64,000 nt of DNA from Kitasatospora atroaurantiaca (GCF_007828955.1 NZ_VIVR01000001.1:5084001-5148000); one strand, 5' to 3'; counted from the first letter of the stretch, positions 44,580 to 53,223 are shown. Notes: generated by a model from the sequence alone, not told the origin. Program-made: numbers and translations.

Positions 44580-46030
44580 CAGCAGCGGCCCTCTGCGGTG
44601 AACTGCCGCTCCAGTTCTCTGCGGTGCCAGACAGCGGCGGCCAGGAGTTCCGCGCCTGGGCTGTAGCCCGAGCCGTGGTAGGACCAGTGGCTGATGACGA
44701 GGGTCGTGCTCGGGTCGAGGTTGGGCAGGCCGGCGTGTGCGCGGGCCTGTTCGGTGCGCCAGGCGCGGCGCTCGTCGCGCAGCTGGCCGAGGGTGACGGA
44801 GTAGCAGCGGGACTTGGTGGAGAAGTGGCCCCGGAAGCCGAGCATGTGCGCCCACTTCCAGAGCTTGAGGTCGGCGAACTCCGGGCGCTTGCCCAGCTCC
44901 CAGCAAGTGCGGATCATCTGCCGCACGTGGCGTTCGACGGCGAGGCGCGGCAGCGGCCGGGCCTGTCCGGTGCCGCCGCAGGCGGTGCACGTGAGCGGGG
45001 TTCCGTGCGCGGCCAGGGTCATGCCGCGTCCCTGGCAGGGGCGGCAGAACAGGGCGCGGTCGAGAGCGCCGGAGGAGTCGGCGGACTTGGTGGCGTACTT
45101 GGCCACGTAGGCGGCGACCGCATGATCGGTGAGCTCGGCGTTGGTGCCGAAGGCGGCGATTTCGCGCACGTCGAGCTGTTCGCCCCAGGTGAGTTCGCGT
45201 TCTCCGACCGCGTCCGAGACGACGTTGATCGAGACGCGGTCGGCGGCGGCCCGGATGGCGTCGTTGAGCATGGTGACGGTGACGGTGGCGGAGGGCGGTG
45301 GGGGCTGGGTGCTGCCGTCCGGGCCGTCGAGGCGGATGACGGCGTGGAAGTGGACCAGGCCGCGCTTCTGGTACTCGGCGACCTTGGCGAAGGAGACACG
45401 CAGCACGGCGCGGGCCGCCTTCTGGGTCAGGCCGAGCCGGGCGGCGATCTCGCGGCGCAGGTAGATCGTGAAGCGCGCCCACAGGGCTCCGGCGTGGGCG
45501 TTGAACAGCACCGCGCCCGGGTAGTCGTAGGTCTTCGGGTCCAGCGGCGTGCCGAGCAGCGCGTCCGTGGGTTCGTGGAGCTTGCCGCACCGGCAGGGCC
45601 GCAGTGCGCCGCCCGTGTCGGTGGGGCGGTTGTGGACGGGGCCGAAGGAGGGCGCGGTGAGCGTGGCGAACACGCGGGGGTGGGTGCGGACGGTGTCCGG
45701 CACGCTCTTACCGCCGGTCAGGCCCGCCCGGATCAGTTGGAAGGTGTCGGCGGCGTAGACGCGGGAGCAGGCCGGGCAGCGTGAGGCGCGGCGGTTGCCG
45801 CAGGCCGTCAGCAGGCTGCCGGTTGGCTCGGCGGCGGTGGTGTAGGAGCGCAGTACCTCGCCGGTGGCCGTGTCGATGGTGGTGGTCTGGCCGATCAGGC
45901 GCACGGGTTCGGTGCAGCCGCCGAGGCGGTCGATCTGCTGGTGTGCGCGGTCGAAGTCGGGCAGGTTGACCAGGTGGATCAGGTCCCGCACGGCGGGGCT
46001 TGCCACGTGGCGCAGGTCCAGGGTGACCAT
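44579..46030 (-). CDS. RepSA-like rolling-circle replication initiator (element 1)
   Basis: A 483-residue protein of the pSAM2 RepSA family. Visible features are CGNRRASRCPACSRVY (zinc-type cysteines), the HUH motif GLVHFHAVIRLDG, the presumed catalytic Tyr segment AAYVAKYATKS, and a second Cys cluster CRPCQGRGM with CTACGGTGQ. It would replicate the excised circle before transfer. ATG at 46030 gives the family N-terminus MVTLDLRHVAS. Confidence 0.88.
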   Translation of the reverse strand: MVTLDLRHVASPAVRDLIHLVNLPDFDRAHQQIDRLGGCTEPVRLIGQTTTIDTATGEVLRSYTTAAEPTGSLLTACGNRRASRCPACSRVYAADTFQLIRAGLTGGKSVPDTVRTHPRVFATLTAPSFGPVHNRPTDTGGALRPCRCGKLHEPTDALLGTPLDPKTYDYPGAVLFNAHAGALWARFTIYLRREIAARLGLTQKAARAVLRVSFAKVAEYQKRGLVHFHAVIRLDGPDGSTQPPPPSATVTVTMLNDAIRAAADRVSINVVSDAVGERELTWGEQLDVREIAAFGTNAELTDHAVAAYVAKYATKSADSSGALDRALFCRPCQGRGMTLAAHGTPLTCTACGGTGQARPLPRLAVERHVRQMIRTCWELGKRPEFADLKLWKWAHMLGFRGHFSTKSRCYSVTLGQLRDERRAWRTEQARAHAGLPNLDPSTTLVISHWSYHGSGYSPGAELLAAAVWHRRELERQFTAEGRC

Positions 46031-46061
46031 TCGGGGCGTGTCCCTTCTGTCGGGTGGGGTG

Positions 46062-46113
46062 GCCCCGAGCAGCAACCAGCTAGGCAGAAAGGCGTGTTGG
46101 TGCTGCTCGGGGC
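46062..46113 (-). repeat. 13-bp inverted repeat upstream of rep1
   Basis: GCCCCGAGCAGCA (46062-46074) is perfectly complementary to 46101-46113 around a 26-nt loop. The same structure, with 11-bp arms, precedes the rep remnant of element 3 (63197-63207 with 63234-63244) although the loop differs. It may be a replication origin hairpin or a rep leader control element. Confidence 0.55.
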
Positions 46114-46170
46114 ATGGCAAACCGAGCCCGGTCGGGCGGCTCGGTCAGGTGGGGAAAGGGCCGGCGGGGC

Positions 46171-46923
46171 TCAGGCGGAGAGCTGAGCGTGTGCGGCGGT
46201 GGCCAGCGGCAGCGTGACGCCCAGGCGGGCCTTCAGCTGACCGGGCGTGATGTGCTCGCCCTGTTCAGCGTGGTGCGTCTCGGCGATGCGCCGGGCAGCG
46301 GTCAGCAGGGCCTCAGGGACGGCCGGGAGCGCGGCGGACGCGGTCCTCTTGGCCGGCGCGGGAGCAGGATCGGGCTCAGCGGTGACGACCACAGCCGGGG
46401 CAGGCACCAGCCCGGAGGGCGGTGTGAGGACGGGCTCCGGTGCGGGTTCGAGCAACGTGATCGGGTCCGGCTGGTGTTCCACGGCCGGAACAGGGACGGG
46501 GGCCTGCGCCGGGTTCAGGGCGCTCAGGGCGTGGAAGTGGCGGAGGAACTGCGGGCCGACCTGGCCCCAGCCGAGCAGCAGCAGCGGCGCGACCGCATCG
46601 ACGGCGGCACGGCCGTAGTGTCCGGCTGCCAGGGGTTCGGCGACGTTCAGGGCCAGGGTCAGCAGGCCGCACAGGTGCGTCAGCCGGGTTGCGGCCGTCA
46701 GCTCCTCCTGCGGGACGCCGCGCAGGGACAGCAGGCGCAGACCGACGAGGAGCCCGATCACGGACAGGTCGACCATGGGGGCGATCAGCGGCGCGACCGG
46801 GCGGGGCACCCCGAGACGCAGGGCCAGTGCCCAGACGTTGCCGAAGGAGAACACGAATGCCAGCAGGGCGATGACCGCCATGACCACGGTCACGGTGCGC
46901 TGCGTGAGGCGATCCTCGGCCAT
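46171..46923 (-). CDS. DUF2637 membrane protein, spread (Spd)-type (element 1)
   Basis: A 250-residue protein with four hydrophobic segments in the first 130 residues (VVMAVIALLAFVFSFGNVWALAL, a second at about 45-65, and others). A Pro/Ala-rich linker and a C-terminal helical DNA-binding-like segment (ITPGQLKARLGVTLPLA) follow. DUF2637 proteins are common in actinomycete integrative elements near traB and are linked to intramycelial spread. A remnant of its C-terminus survives in element 3. Confidence 0.75.
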   Translation of the reverse strand: MAEDRLTQRTVTVVMAVIALLAFVFSFGNVWALALRLGVPRPVAPLIAPMVDLSVIGLLVGLRLLSLRGVPQEELTAATRLTHLCGLLTLALNVAEPLAAGHYGRAAVDAVAPLLLLGWGQVGPQFLRHFHALSALNPAQAPVPVPAVEHQPDPITLLEPAPEPVLTPPSGLVPAPAVVVTAEPDPAPAPAKRTASAALPAVPEALLTAARRIAETHHAEQGEHITPGQLKARLGVTLPLATAAHAQLSA

Positions 46924-46964
46924 CAGGCCAACTCTCCTTTCTTGATAGCGAGTTACATGGGTGG

Positions 46965-48374
46965 TCAGGCAGTTTCGGTCATCAGGGTGTCGGCGTCGTC
47001 GTCCATGAAGGCGGGCTTCCAGTCGACGGGGCCCGGATAGACGTCGAGGTACGCGGCCGGGTCTTCGGTCAGGCGGGCGGTGTCGTCGGCGACCCGGGCC
47101 GCATCCGCGTCGGACACGTACGGGGTGCGCACGCGGGTGAAGCCCGGGCGGCCCTGCACTCCCATGGAGGCCACCCCGACGTAGGCCGGGTCCTGGAGAT
47201 TGACCGGGTTCGCGTCCGGCCAGTTGCGAATGTCATCCCCGAGCGCGGCCACGGAGGCTTCCGCCGTCTTCTGCGCGAAGGACAGCCCCAGCGGGCACAC
47301 GTCCCGGATGAACGTCGGGATCGCGTCGCCGGTCGCCTTCTGGGTGGCCAGGATGACCATGATGCCGACGCTGCGGCCCTTCTTCACCAGGTCCTCGACC
47401 AGTCGGGCGTTCTCCGCCGACACGGCCGCCAGCTTCTTCGTCTCGGCGTCGTTGCCCTTGTACTCGCGGAAGTACGTGTGCGCTTCGTCGATGATCAGGA
47501 TCGTCAGCGGCCAGATGCGGGACGGACCGACGTGCCACATGTTCTTTACACCCAGGACGGCGCGGATGGACGAGGAACGGCCCCGCCGCAGCTTCACCAT
47601 GCGCTTGAACAGCGCGTTGGCTTCCGCCAGGTCGTCACCCGCGAAGGCGAACAGGCGGGGCGTCAGATCGGCGTAGTCCCCTTCGTGAGCGGTGGAGACC
47701 TTGCCGTCCGCCACGGCGAACTGAACCGCGTCGGAGGGGGCCAGGTCGCAGATGAGCTTGTTGATCAGCGACGTCTTCCCGAAGCCGGGCAGGCCGGCGA
47801 CGGTCACGCCGGGAACGTTCGCCAGGGGAAGGCTGACGTCGTCGGCGTACTCGTCCAGCCCGAGCCCCCACGTGTCCAGGCTCCCCGGCACCGTTCCCGT
47901 GGGGACGTGCTCGGTCGGCGTGATGAGCGGGTCCAGGCGCACAGCCCGGATCACCACCCGCCCGGGACCGTCCGGCAGCACGGACACCCGCGTGCAGCGC
48001 CAGGCGTCAGCGAGGAAGCGCGCCGAGCGCTGGAACTCCTCCAGTCCGACCTTCGGCAGGCACTTGGCCCGCACCATCACCCCGAACCGGTCCGGCTTCA
48101 CCTTGATACGCGGGACCAGGACCCGGGGCTTGGGCACTTCGCCCTCACGGCTGACCAGCTCGGCCAGGAACGTCGGGGTCTTGTCGGTCACCGACAGGCC
48201 CGCCATCTTGGCCAGCCGCTCCCACCCGAACCGGATGCGCATCCCCTGCCGGATGCTCGCCCGCGTCTCACGATCGACCCGCAGGTACCGGACCAAGCCG
48301 ACCACGGCCCACAGGGTCGCCAGGGCGAGGACCGCCCCGATCAGGACCGGGGCGATCTCGTTCACGTCCTTCAC
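46965..48374 (-). CDS. traB: FtsK/SpoIIIE-type DNA translocase, TraB-like (element 1)
   Basis: A 469-residue ATPase with an N-terminal membrane segment (VLIGAVLALATLWAVVGLV), Walker A AGLPGFGKTSL at about 193-203 and Walker B TILIIDEAHTYF. In Streptomyces a single TraB hexamer moves double-stranded DNA between mycelia after binding 8-bp repeats at the clt locus. GTG at 48374, with AAGG upstream, is the likely start. It is the only conjugation ATPase in the window. Confidence 0.88.
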   Translation of the reverse strand: MKDVNEIAPVLIGAVLALATLWAVVGLVRYLRVDRETRASIRQGMRIRFGWERLAKMAGLSVTDKTPTFLAELVSREGEVPKPRVLVPRIKVKPDRFGVMVRAKCLPKVGLEEFQRSARFLADAWRCTRVSVLPDGPGRVVIRAVRLDPLITPTEHVPTGTVPGSLDTWGLGLDEYADDVSLPLANVPGVTVAGLPGFGKTSLINKLICDLAPSDAVQFAVADGKVSTAHEGDYADLTPRLFAFAGDDLAEANALFKRMVKLRRGRSSSIRAVLGVKNMWHVGPSRIWPLTILIIDEAHTYFREYKGNDAETKKLAAVSAENARLVEDLVKKGRSVGIMVILATQKATGDAIPTFIRDVCPLGLSFAQKTAEASVAALGDDIRNWPDANPVNLQDPAYVGVASMGVQGRPGFTRVRTPYVSDADAARVADDTARLTEDPAAYLDVYPGPVDWKPAFMDDDADTLMTETA

Positions 48375-48471
48375 TTCACGCCTTCCACGTCGTAGATGAA
48401 CCCGAGGGCGAACCGGCTGCCGGTACCGGTTGAAACGGGAAGTCGGCAAGCCAATGCCCTTACAACACAGG

Positions 48472-48810
48472 TCACTTGACTGCCTCCAAGCGGCCCGCCC
48501 GGTAGGCGATGCCCTCCGAGAGCTGGCCGTTGAAGATCCGCGCCCACGGCGTGGCGAACAGGTCCACCGGGCGCACCATGACGCCCGGCTTGAGCCCGTC
48601 GGGAAGGCCGGACTGGGGGACGGTGAGCTTCATGACCTCCGCACGCCCCTCCTCCATGAGCATCACCGTGACCGTAAAGAGGTGCTCGCCCGTCTCGCGG
48701 TCGGTGGCGATCTCTCCGGTCTGCGGGTCCTTGATCTTCGGGGTTGCGTCGGTGCCCGTCATGCAGACGGCAGAGGGCAGTAGCCCGACACGAATCCTGG
48801 TCATAGCCAT
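48472..48810 (-). CDS. small conserved protein upstream of traB (element 1)
   Basis: A 112-residue protein, probably beta-rich, without membrane segments (MTRIRVGLLPSAVCM, DPQTGEIATDRETGEHLFTV, GVMVRPVDLFATPWARI). Similar genes sit before traB in other elements from memory, but I cannot assign a function. AAGGGA precedes its start. It is the first gene of the leftward transfer operon. Confidence 0.6.
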   Translation of the reverse strand: MAMTRIRVGLLPSAVCMTGTDATPKIKDPQTGEIATDRETGEHLFTVTVMLMEEGRAEVMKLTVPQSGLPDGLKPGVMVRPVDLFATPWARIFNGQLSEGIAYRAGRLEAVK

Positions 48811-49000
48811 GGCAGTTCCCTTGTTCGGGGGTCACTTGTTCGACCCGCCAGAACCATAGCGCGACGATCGCACACCCGCAACGGTCGTACAGTCGAGCAG
48901 TTTGGCGATGCGATACACCTGGTAGGGATGGGGCGCTACGCCCGCTACGGGCGAGCGCACGGGCGTGTCATCTGTGCGGGACCGCCGCTACCCTCGGTGT
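48811..49000. promoter_or_regulatory. divergent region with leaderless promoter for the GntR-type gene
   Basis: TGTCAT (48966-48971), a 17-bp spacer and TACCCT (48989-48994) form a promoter whose -10 box ends six bases before ATG 49001. No Shine-Dalgarno sequence lies before that ATG, so the message is probably leaderless. The leftward operon starting at 48810 must also have its promoter here. Confidence 0.6.
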
Positions 49001-50095
49001 ATGACGTTGCCGCTCGAAGAGGACCCCAGGCCGCCGTACCTCCAGGCCGCCGATGTGCTGCGTGCCGAGATCCTCGAAGAGCGGATCCGTCCCGGGGAGA
49101 AGCTCCCGTCCACGCGCACGCTTCAGGAGCGGTACGGGATCGCCAGCTCCACCGTCCAGAACGCCCTGCGCGTACTCAAGGACGAAGGGCTCGTCTACTC
49201 GGTCCAAGGGCGCGGCAGCTACGTTCGGAGTCACGAGAAGGAGTACCGGGAGAAGGCCATCCTGGAGGAGATCCAGCAGATCGCCGACCAGGCCAAGGCA
49301 GAGCGGGAGCAGGCCAAGCGCAGCACTCATGACACCCCCGCCGACCCCGGGAGCGCTGAGCCGCCCGTCCTCCAAGCGATCTGGGCCATCCGCGAAGCGA
49401 TCGTAGAAGGCCGCCTGAAGTTCGAGGACAAGCTCCCCGATCCCATCAAGCTCCAACTGATGTTCGTCACCGACAGCGAAACCGTCGAACGAGCCCTGCG
49501 CCATCTGGCATTCGAGCGCCTCGTCCACCGCACCCCCCGAGGTTCCCTCACAGTCGCCCTCACCGGCGGCGGGCGCAACAACCTGCGGCGCTCAATGCTC
49601 GCCCGAGCCCGCGTCGAGTCGCTGCGGCGCGCCGCCGAGCGCGAGGGCGAAACGCTGGCCGACGACTTCGCGCTCGACGATCCGACGGAGGAGGACTCCC
49701 GGCCGCCCTATATCCAGGTCGCCGACATCCTGCGCAGGGAGATCCTTGACGGTGAGTTGAAGCCAGGCAGCCAACTGCCGGCCGCGCGAGCTCTCCAAGA
49801 GCGCTTCGGAGTCGCCAGTTCAACTGTCCAGAACGCCCTGCGTCTCCTCAAGGGCGAGGACCTGATCTACTCCGTCCTCGGCCGCGGCAGCTACGTCCGC
49901 AAGACCGCAGTCGTCAGGCCCTCGGAGCAGACCGCTGACGTGCCGCTCGAACGTGTCAAGGAACCCCGGACAGCGGAACACGACGCTGCAGAGCTTGTCC
50001 GCCTGCGGAAGCAGGTCACGCAGCTCCAGAAGACGCGCAAGCAACTGGAAGCCGAAGTCAGCCGTCTGACCAAGGAACTTGAGCGACGCGGGTAA
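49001..50095 (+). CDS. GntR-type regulator with repeated winged-helix domains (element 1)
   Basis: A 364-residue protein. A GntR winged helix at about 10-72 (PPYLQAADVLRAEILEERIRPG, SSTVQNALRVLKDEGLVYSV) is repeated almost exactly at about 225-290 (PPYIQVADILRREILDGELKPG, SSTVQNALRLLKGEDLIYSV). A diverged third copy lies between (VLQAIWAIREAIVEGRLKFED, ERALRHLAFERLVHR). The C-terminus is a coiled coil (LRKQVTQLQKTRKQLEAEVSRL). Its place, divergent from the transfer operon, matches KorSA-type repressors of transfer genes. Confidence 0.82.
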   Translation: MTLPLEEDPRPPYLQAADVLRAEILEERIRPGEKLPSTRTLQERYGIASSTVQNALRVLKDEGLVYSVQGRGSYVRSHEKEYREKAILEEIQQIADQAKAEREQAKRSTHDTPADPGSAEPPVLQAIWAIREAIVEGRLKFEDKLPDPIKLQLMFVTDSETVERALRHLAFERLVHRTPRGSLTVALTGGGRNNLRRSMLARARVESLRRAAEREGETLADDFALDDPTEEDSRPPYIQVADILRREILDGELKPGSQLPAARALQERFGVASSTVQNALRLLKGEDLIYSVLGRGSYVRKTAVVRPSEQTADVPLERVKEPRTAEHDAAELVRLRKQVTQLQKTRKQLEAEVSRLTKELERRG

Positions 50096-50689
50096 GGCAA
50101 AGCAAGGATGAGCGAGGCCGACGGGCCGAGCTGTTCAGAGTTTCTTTACTGGATCAAGGGCGGCCCGCTGTCGCGGGCCGCGCGCGCTCCGACCCGGCGG
50201 GGCCGCCGCCCGCTCCTGTCTCCGCCCCGCTCAGCGGCACCCCCGCCCGTCCGGGCGCGCAACACCAGCGAGAGCAGTGCAGCCCGCAGAGCTCTGCCTC
50301 AACCCTTGCCCTCCCTCCGAGGGACCGGGGGTCGAGCACAGGTGCGGCACCGTCGTGGTGAATGGTGGCGGGTCGCGGGTCGTGCCCCTCGCCGGCCGGT
50401 CCCCCGAGGCGTACCAGGAACCCCCGGGGACCGCCAAGGCCGAGCGCAAGCGTCACGGTGTGAGCCTTGGCGGCCCCCGGAGAACCCTGGTCCGGCGAAG
50501 CTGCCCGACCGACGAGGGACCCGTCCCGCTCAGGCCCGCAACCTGCCGCAGGCAGCGGCGCCGCGCCGCTCCAGTAACCGCGTGCCCGACACTCCGCGCG
50601 GCGGTGGGTCACTGCCTGGGGTGGGTATCTGCCGGTTAGCCCCGGTCAGTTCGCCCGCCCGGCGTACCGTGGCGCTGGAGGTGGTGCAG
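50096..50689. other. 594-bp gap: no supported gene
   Basis: A long frame is open here but its composition is that of GC-rich non-coding DNA and it lacks a start signal. It contains several GC-rich inverted repeats (for example GGCCCGC-TGTC-GCGGGCC near 50163) that may terminate the GntR-type gene, and ends in the XRE gene's GGAGG at 50677-50681. I do not see a tandem 8-mer array like that of element 2. Confidence 0.4.
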
Positions 50690-51937
50690 ATGACGATGGA
50701 ACTCGCGGACAACGTACGGAAGTACCGGCGCCGGACCGGGCTGAGCCAGGAGGAACTGGCTCACACCGCAGGCGTTTCGCCGGCCACGGTGCGCAAGGTC
50801 GAGCAGGGCGGAACGGTCCGCATGGAGACGCTGCACGCGCTTGCCCGCGCCCTGGGCGTGACCACGGCGACCCTGCTGGCACCAGACGCCCCAGAACCGG
50901 TGGGCCGGGCGGAGGAACCGAACCGGCTCAACCTCATCCAGCTCCGCGCCGCCCTCACGCCTCCGGTGGGGCTTGCTGACCCGGACAGCGAGATCGCCGA
51001 GGATGAGCCCAGCCTGCGCCGCTTCCGCCGAGCGGTCCAGGACGGCGCGCTGCTGTACCACTCGGACAGCTACAAGAGCGTCGCGTCCCAACTGCCGGGG
51101 CTGCTGAGGGACGCCAACAGCGCGGTCGCCTACTTCGACGGCGGCGAGGAGCACCGTCAAGCCCTGCTGGCCCGCGCCGAGACGTTGCAGTTGGCCGGGC
51201 GGTACCTGACACAGGTACGTCAGTACGATCTCGCCTATACCGCGCTGGCCGGGGCGATCACGGATGCGCGCGCCGTCGGCGACCAGCTCACCGGAGCATC
51301 CGGTGTGATCGGGATGTGCTGGCTGCTGCTGCGGCAGGGGCGGTTGGACGAGGCAGAACAACTCGCCTCCCGGACAGCCGATGTGATCGAGCCGAGGTTG
51401 TCAAGGGCGACGCCTGATGAATGCGCGGCGTGGGGGTGGCTCGCCCTGCGCGCGGCTGCCGCCGCCGGTCGCAACAACCGCCCCCAGGAGGCGCGGCACT
51501 ACCACAGGGTGGCGAACACGGCGGCATCCGCCGTCGGCCGGGAGCACACCGGATCGTTCTTCCGGCACTGGACCACCTTCGGCCCCCTGACCGTCGGCAT
51601 GAAGGGCGTGGAGGACGCAATGGTCCTGGGAGACGCGCGCACCGTCGTTCGCAAGGCCGGCGAGGACGCGATGTCGCCGAAGGCGTGGAAGAGCGCCGGG
51701 CGGCCCAGCGACGACAACTGGAACCGTCACCGGCTGGACGTGGCGCGCGCCCACGCACGGACGGGGGACCTGTCAGCAGCGATGGACGAGCTGACCGGGG
51801 TTCGGCGAGCCTCCCCGGAGTGGCTGAGGCACCAGCGCATGGCTGCCGAGACCATGCAAGAGATCCTGAAGAAGCGCAAGCGCACCCTGACGGCCGAGAT
51901 GCGCGAGATGGCCGCCTACCTGGGCGTCGTCGGATAG
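50690..51937 (+). CDS. XRE-family regulator with TPR-like C-terminus (element 1)
   Basis: A 415-residue protein. The N-terminal HTH (RKYRRRTGLSQEELAHTAGVSPATVRKVEQGG) is followed by a helical, TPR-like sensor region (residues about 120-400, e.g. RAETLQLAGRYLTQVRQYDLAYTAL). ATG at 50690 has GGAGG eight bases upstream. Such proteins can sense a peptide or small signal. The counterpart in element 2 lies on the opposite strand (58102-59307). Confidence 0.78.
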   Translation: MTMELADNVRKYRRRTGLSQEELAHTAGVSPATVRKVEQGGTVRMETLHALARALGVTTATLLAPDAPEPVGRAEEPNRLNLIQLRAALTPPVGLADPDSEIAEDEPSLRRFRRAVQDGALLYHSDSYKSVASQLPGLLRDANSAVAYFDGGEEHRQALLARAETLQLAGRYLTQVRQYDLAYTALAGAITDARAVGDQLTGASGVIGMCWLLLRQGRLDEAEQLASRTADVIEPRLSRATPDECAAWGWLALRAAAAAGRNNRPQEARHYHRVANTAASAVGREHTGSFFRHWTTFGPLTVGMKGVEDAMVLGDARTVVRKAGEDAMSPKAWKSAGRPSDDNWNRHRLDVARAHARTGDLSAAMDELTGVRRASPEWLRHQRMAAETMQEILKKRKRTLTAEMREMAAYLGVVG

Positions 51938-52062
51938 GCGCCACGCAGCGTGGCAGTTCGCCGACCCAGGGTTGCGATCTGCTCTGCTGCATCCGTGGAG
52001 TGACTGACAGTCAGGCGGTTACGGTCGCCGGGTCCCACCAGCGACCAAGGCCGGGAGTCACT

Positions 52063-52431
52063 GTGAGCATGCCGAGGACCGACGCGGACCGTCTGCGTCG
52101 CAGGGAGTTGCACGAAGCGGCGTCGGGCATGGCGGGCCCCCGCCTGCTGCCCTGGACCACCGAGGACGGGCGCCCCTGTTACCTGAGCACCGACGGCAAG
52201 GGCTACATCTCGACGCTCGCCGACGGCATCGAGACCGTGCAGCTCGGCATGGGTCAGGAGCTGCTGGAGTACGCCCGGGGCATCCTGACCCCCGGAGCCA
52301 AGGCGCAGTCGGCCATCGAGTACCGCTGGCTCGCCTGCCGGCTGACCGAGGCCCTGGCGGACGCGCTCAGGGTCGCCGACTCGCGTGGGCAGCGTCTCCC
52401 CGCCCCCGAGCGGGAGGCTGAGGAAGGCTGA
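52063..52431 (+). CDS. conserved small protein of unknown function, right end of element 1
   Basis: A 122-residue soluble protein with the segments LLPWTTEDGRPCYLSTDGKGY and YRWLACRLTEALADALRVADSRGQR. It is strongly similar to 59413-59790 in element 2. I do not recognise the family. GTG at 52063 has GGGAG five bases upstream; ATG 52069 is the alternative. Its stop overlaps the next start (TGATG). Confidence 0.7.
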   Translation: MSMPRTDADRLRRRELHEAASGMAGPRLLPWTTEDGRPCYLSTDGKGYISTLADGIETVQLGMGQELLEYARGILTPGAKAQSAIEYRWLACRLTEALADALRVADSRGQRLPAPEREAEEG

Positions 52432-52682
52432 TGGGCAAGACCACCCGCTACCGGTTCCGCGAGTACCACGTGACCGCCGTGGCCGACCCCATGGCGCTGC
52501 CGATCTTCGAGGCGGTCTGCGTCACCGGCGAAGAACGGAACTGCGCCGCCGCGTCCGGCGAGCTGCACGCCCCCGAGGAGCTGACGCGCTGGATCGCGGG
52601 CCACTGCGCGCAGACCGGTCACCAGTCGTACGAGCAGACCACCCGCACCATCGTCCGCGCCGAGCCCGGAGCGTGGCAGTAG
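52431..52682 (+). CDS. DUF7848-like small protein, right end of element 1
   Basis: An 83-residue protein: TTRYRFREYHVTA, IFEAVCVTGEERNCAAASGE, WIAGHCAQTGHQSYEQ. The Cys and His pattern suggests a small zinc-binding or disulfide fold like DUF7848 proteins of Streptomyces. It is translationally coupled to the preceding gene, and the pair recurs at 59413-60041 in element 2. Confidence 0.7.
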   Translation: MGKTTRYRFREYHVTAVADPMALPIFEAVCVTGEERNCAAASGELHAPEELTRWIAGHCAQTGHQSYEQTTRTIVRAEPGAWQ

Positions 52683-52839
52683 GATCACGCGCGCAGTCGG
52701 CGGCGAGGGCGATTGGTCTACACCTCTGACGGCAGCGGCGACGGCAACAACCACGGACTTCAGCGCACATCCACGGACACCGACGGACCGTCAAACCGCC
52801 GTTGACCTGCGAAAAAGCAGGTAGAGAGGGGCCGCGTAG
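52683..52839. promoter_or_regulatory. right end of element 1: arm-like repeats and hairpin
   Basis: It contains TGACGGCA at 52727 and GACGGCAAC at 52739, echoing the left-end arm pair. The inverted repeat ACCTGC-GAAAAA-GCAGGT (52805-52822) ends 17 bp before the att core. The whole stretch aligns with 60100-60224 in element 2. These are candidate Int and Xis binding sites. Confidence 0.55.
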
Positions 52840-52853
52840 CACACGTACTATGT
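52840..52853 (+). repeat. candidate att core, copy B (right end of element 1 / left end of element 2)
   Basis: CACACGTACTATGT, identical to copy A, preceded directly by an in-frame TAG and followed by in-frame HINT-end codons (VLAGATPILVHN). Confidence 0.8.
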
Positions 52854-53223
52854 ACTGGCCGGGGCTACGCCGATCTTGGTGCATAATTGCAACGGGACAA
52901 TCGACCCGAGCCTGGTGAGGTTTTCGCAGGATACTGTCAGCCCACGCTTCGGCAGTGGGGAGACAATTGAGCAGACGGCGGCCGGTCTGCGATCCGGATA
53001 TATCAAGCCAGAAGATCTTCCCACGGTGCGCCTTCAGTACAAGAATGGAAACCTCTTCTCGCTGGACAATCGGCGTCTCGTTGCATTTCAGAAGGCTGGG
53101 ATTCAGATGCCGTTCCGGATGGCGACGCCCGAAGAAATCGCGGGGGAGGCATGGAAGTTCACGACTAAAAATGACGGAGCATCAATCTTGATTCAGCACT
53201 TCGACCCAGTGGAGTGGCCGTGA
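52840..53223 (+). CDS. silent Rhs tip 2: HINT end plus ParB-like toxin domain (no start codon)
   Basis: 128 codons open from the att core. HTYYVLAGATPILVHNC is the end of a HINT domain and the following 112 residues are a toxin tip. TVRLQYKNGNLFSLDNRRLVAFQKAG resembles the ParB/sulfiredoxin-type nuclease core, so a nuclease is my best guess. An in-frame TAG precedes the core, so the tip cannot be made as part of a toxin unless recombination joins it to rhs. The junction phase is the same as in rhs at 40355. Low GC. Confidence 0.72.
   Translation, partial: HTYYVLAGATPILVHNCNGTIDPSLVRFSQDTVSPRFGSGETIEQTAAGLRSGYIKPEDLPTVRLQYKNGNLFSLDNRRLVAFQKAGIQMPFRMATPEEIAGEAWKFTTKNDGASILIQHFDPVEWP

Larger units (their letters stand above)
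40355..52853. mobile_element. element 1: complete pSAM2-like integrative element carrying a toxin tip (about 12.5 kb)
   Basis: It is bounded by 14-bp direct repeats at 40355 and 52840. Contents from left: deaminase-like tip and immunity gene, hairpin, int, IS110 insertion, xis, rep, DUF2637 spread-type gene, TraB-like ATPase, small conserved gene, GntR-type regulator, XRE regulator, two small genes and the right end. The rep-xis-int order with overlapping start/stop codons and a single FtsK-like transfer protein are hallmarks of actinomycete integrative and conjugative elements. Confidence 0.8.

Noticed and set aside
50108..50689. N-terminal extension of the XRE gene of element 1
   Set aside because: The extension is Arg/Pro/Ala-rich with no domain. 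A GGAGG and ATG at 50690 give the normal XRE N-terminus.
52840..53223. Silent tip 2 as a simple tandem duplication of the rhs end
   Set aside because: Only the core and HINT end match rhs. The toxin domain and immunity gene are unrelated, and a full integrase module follows.
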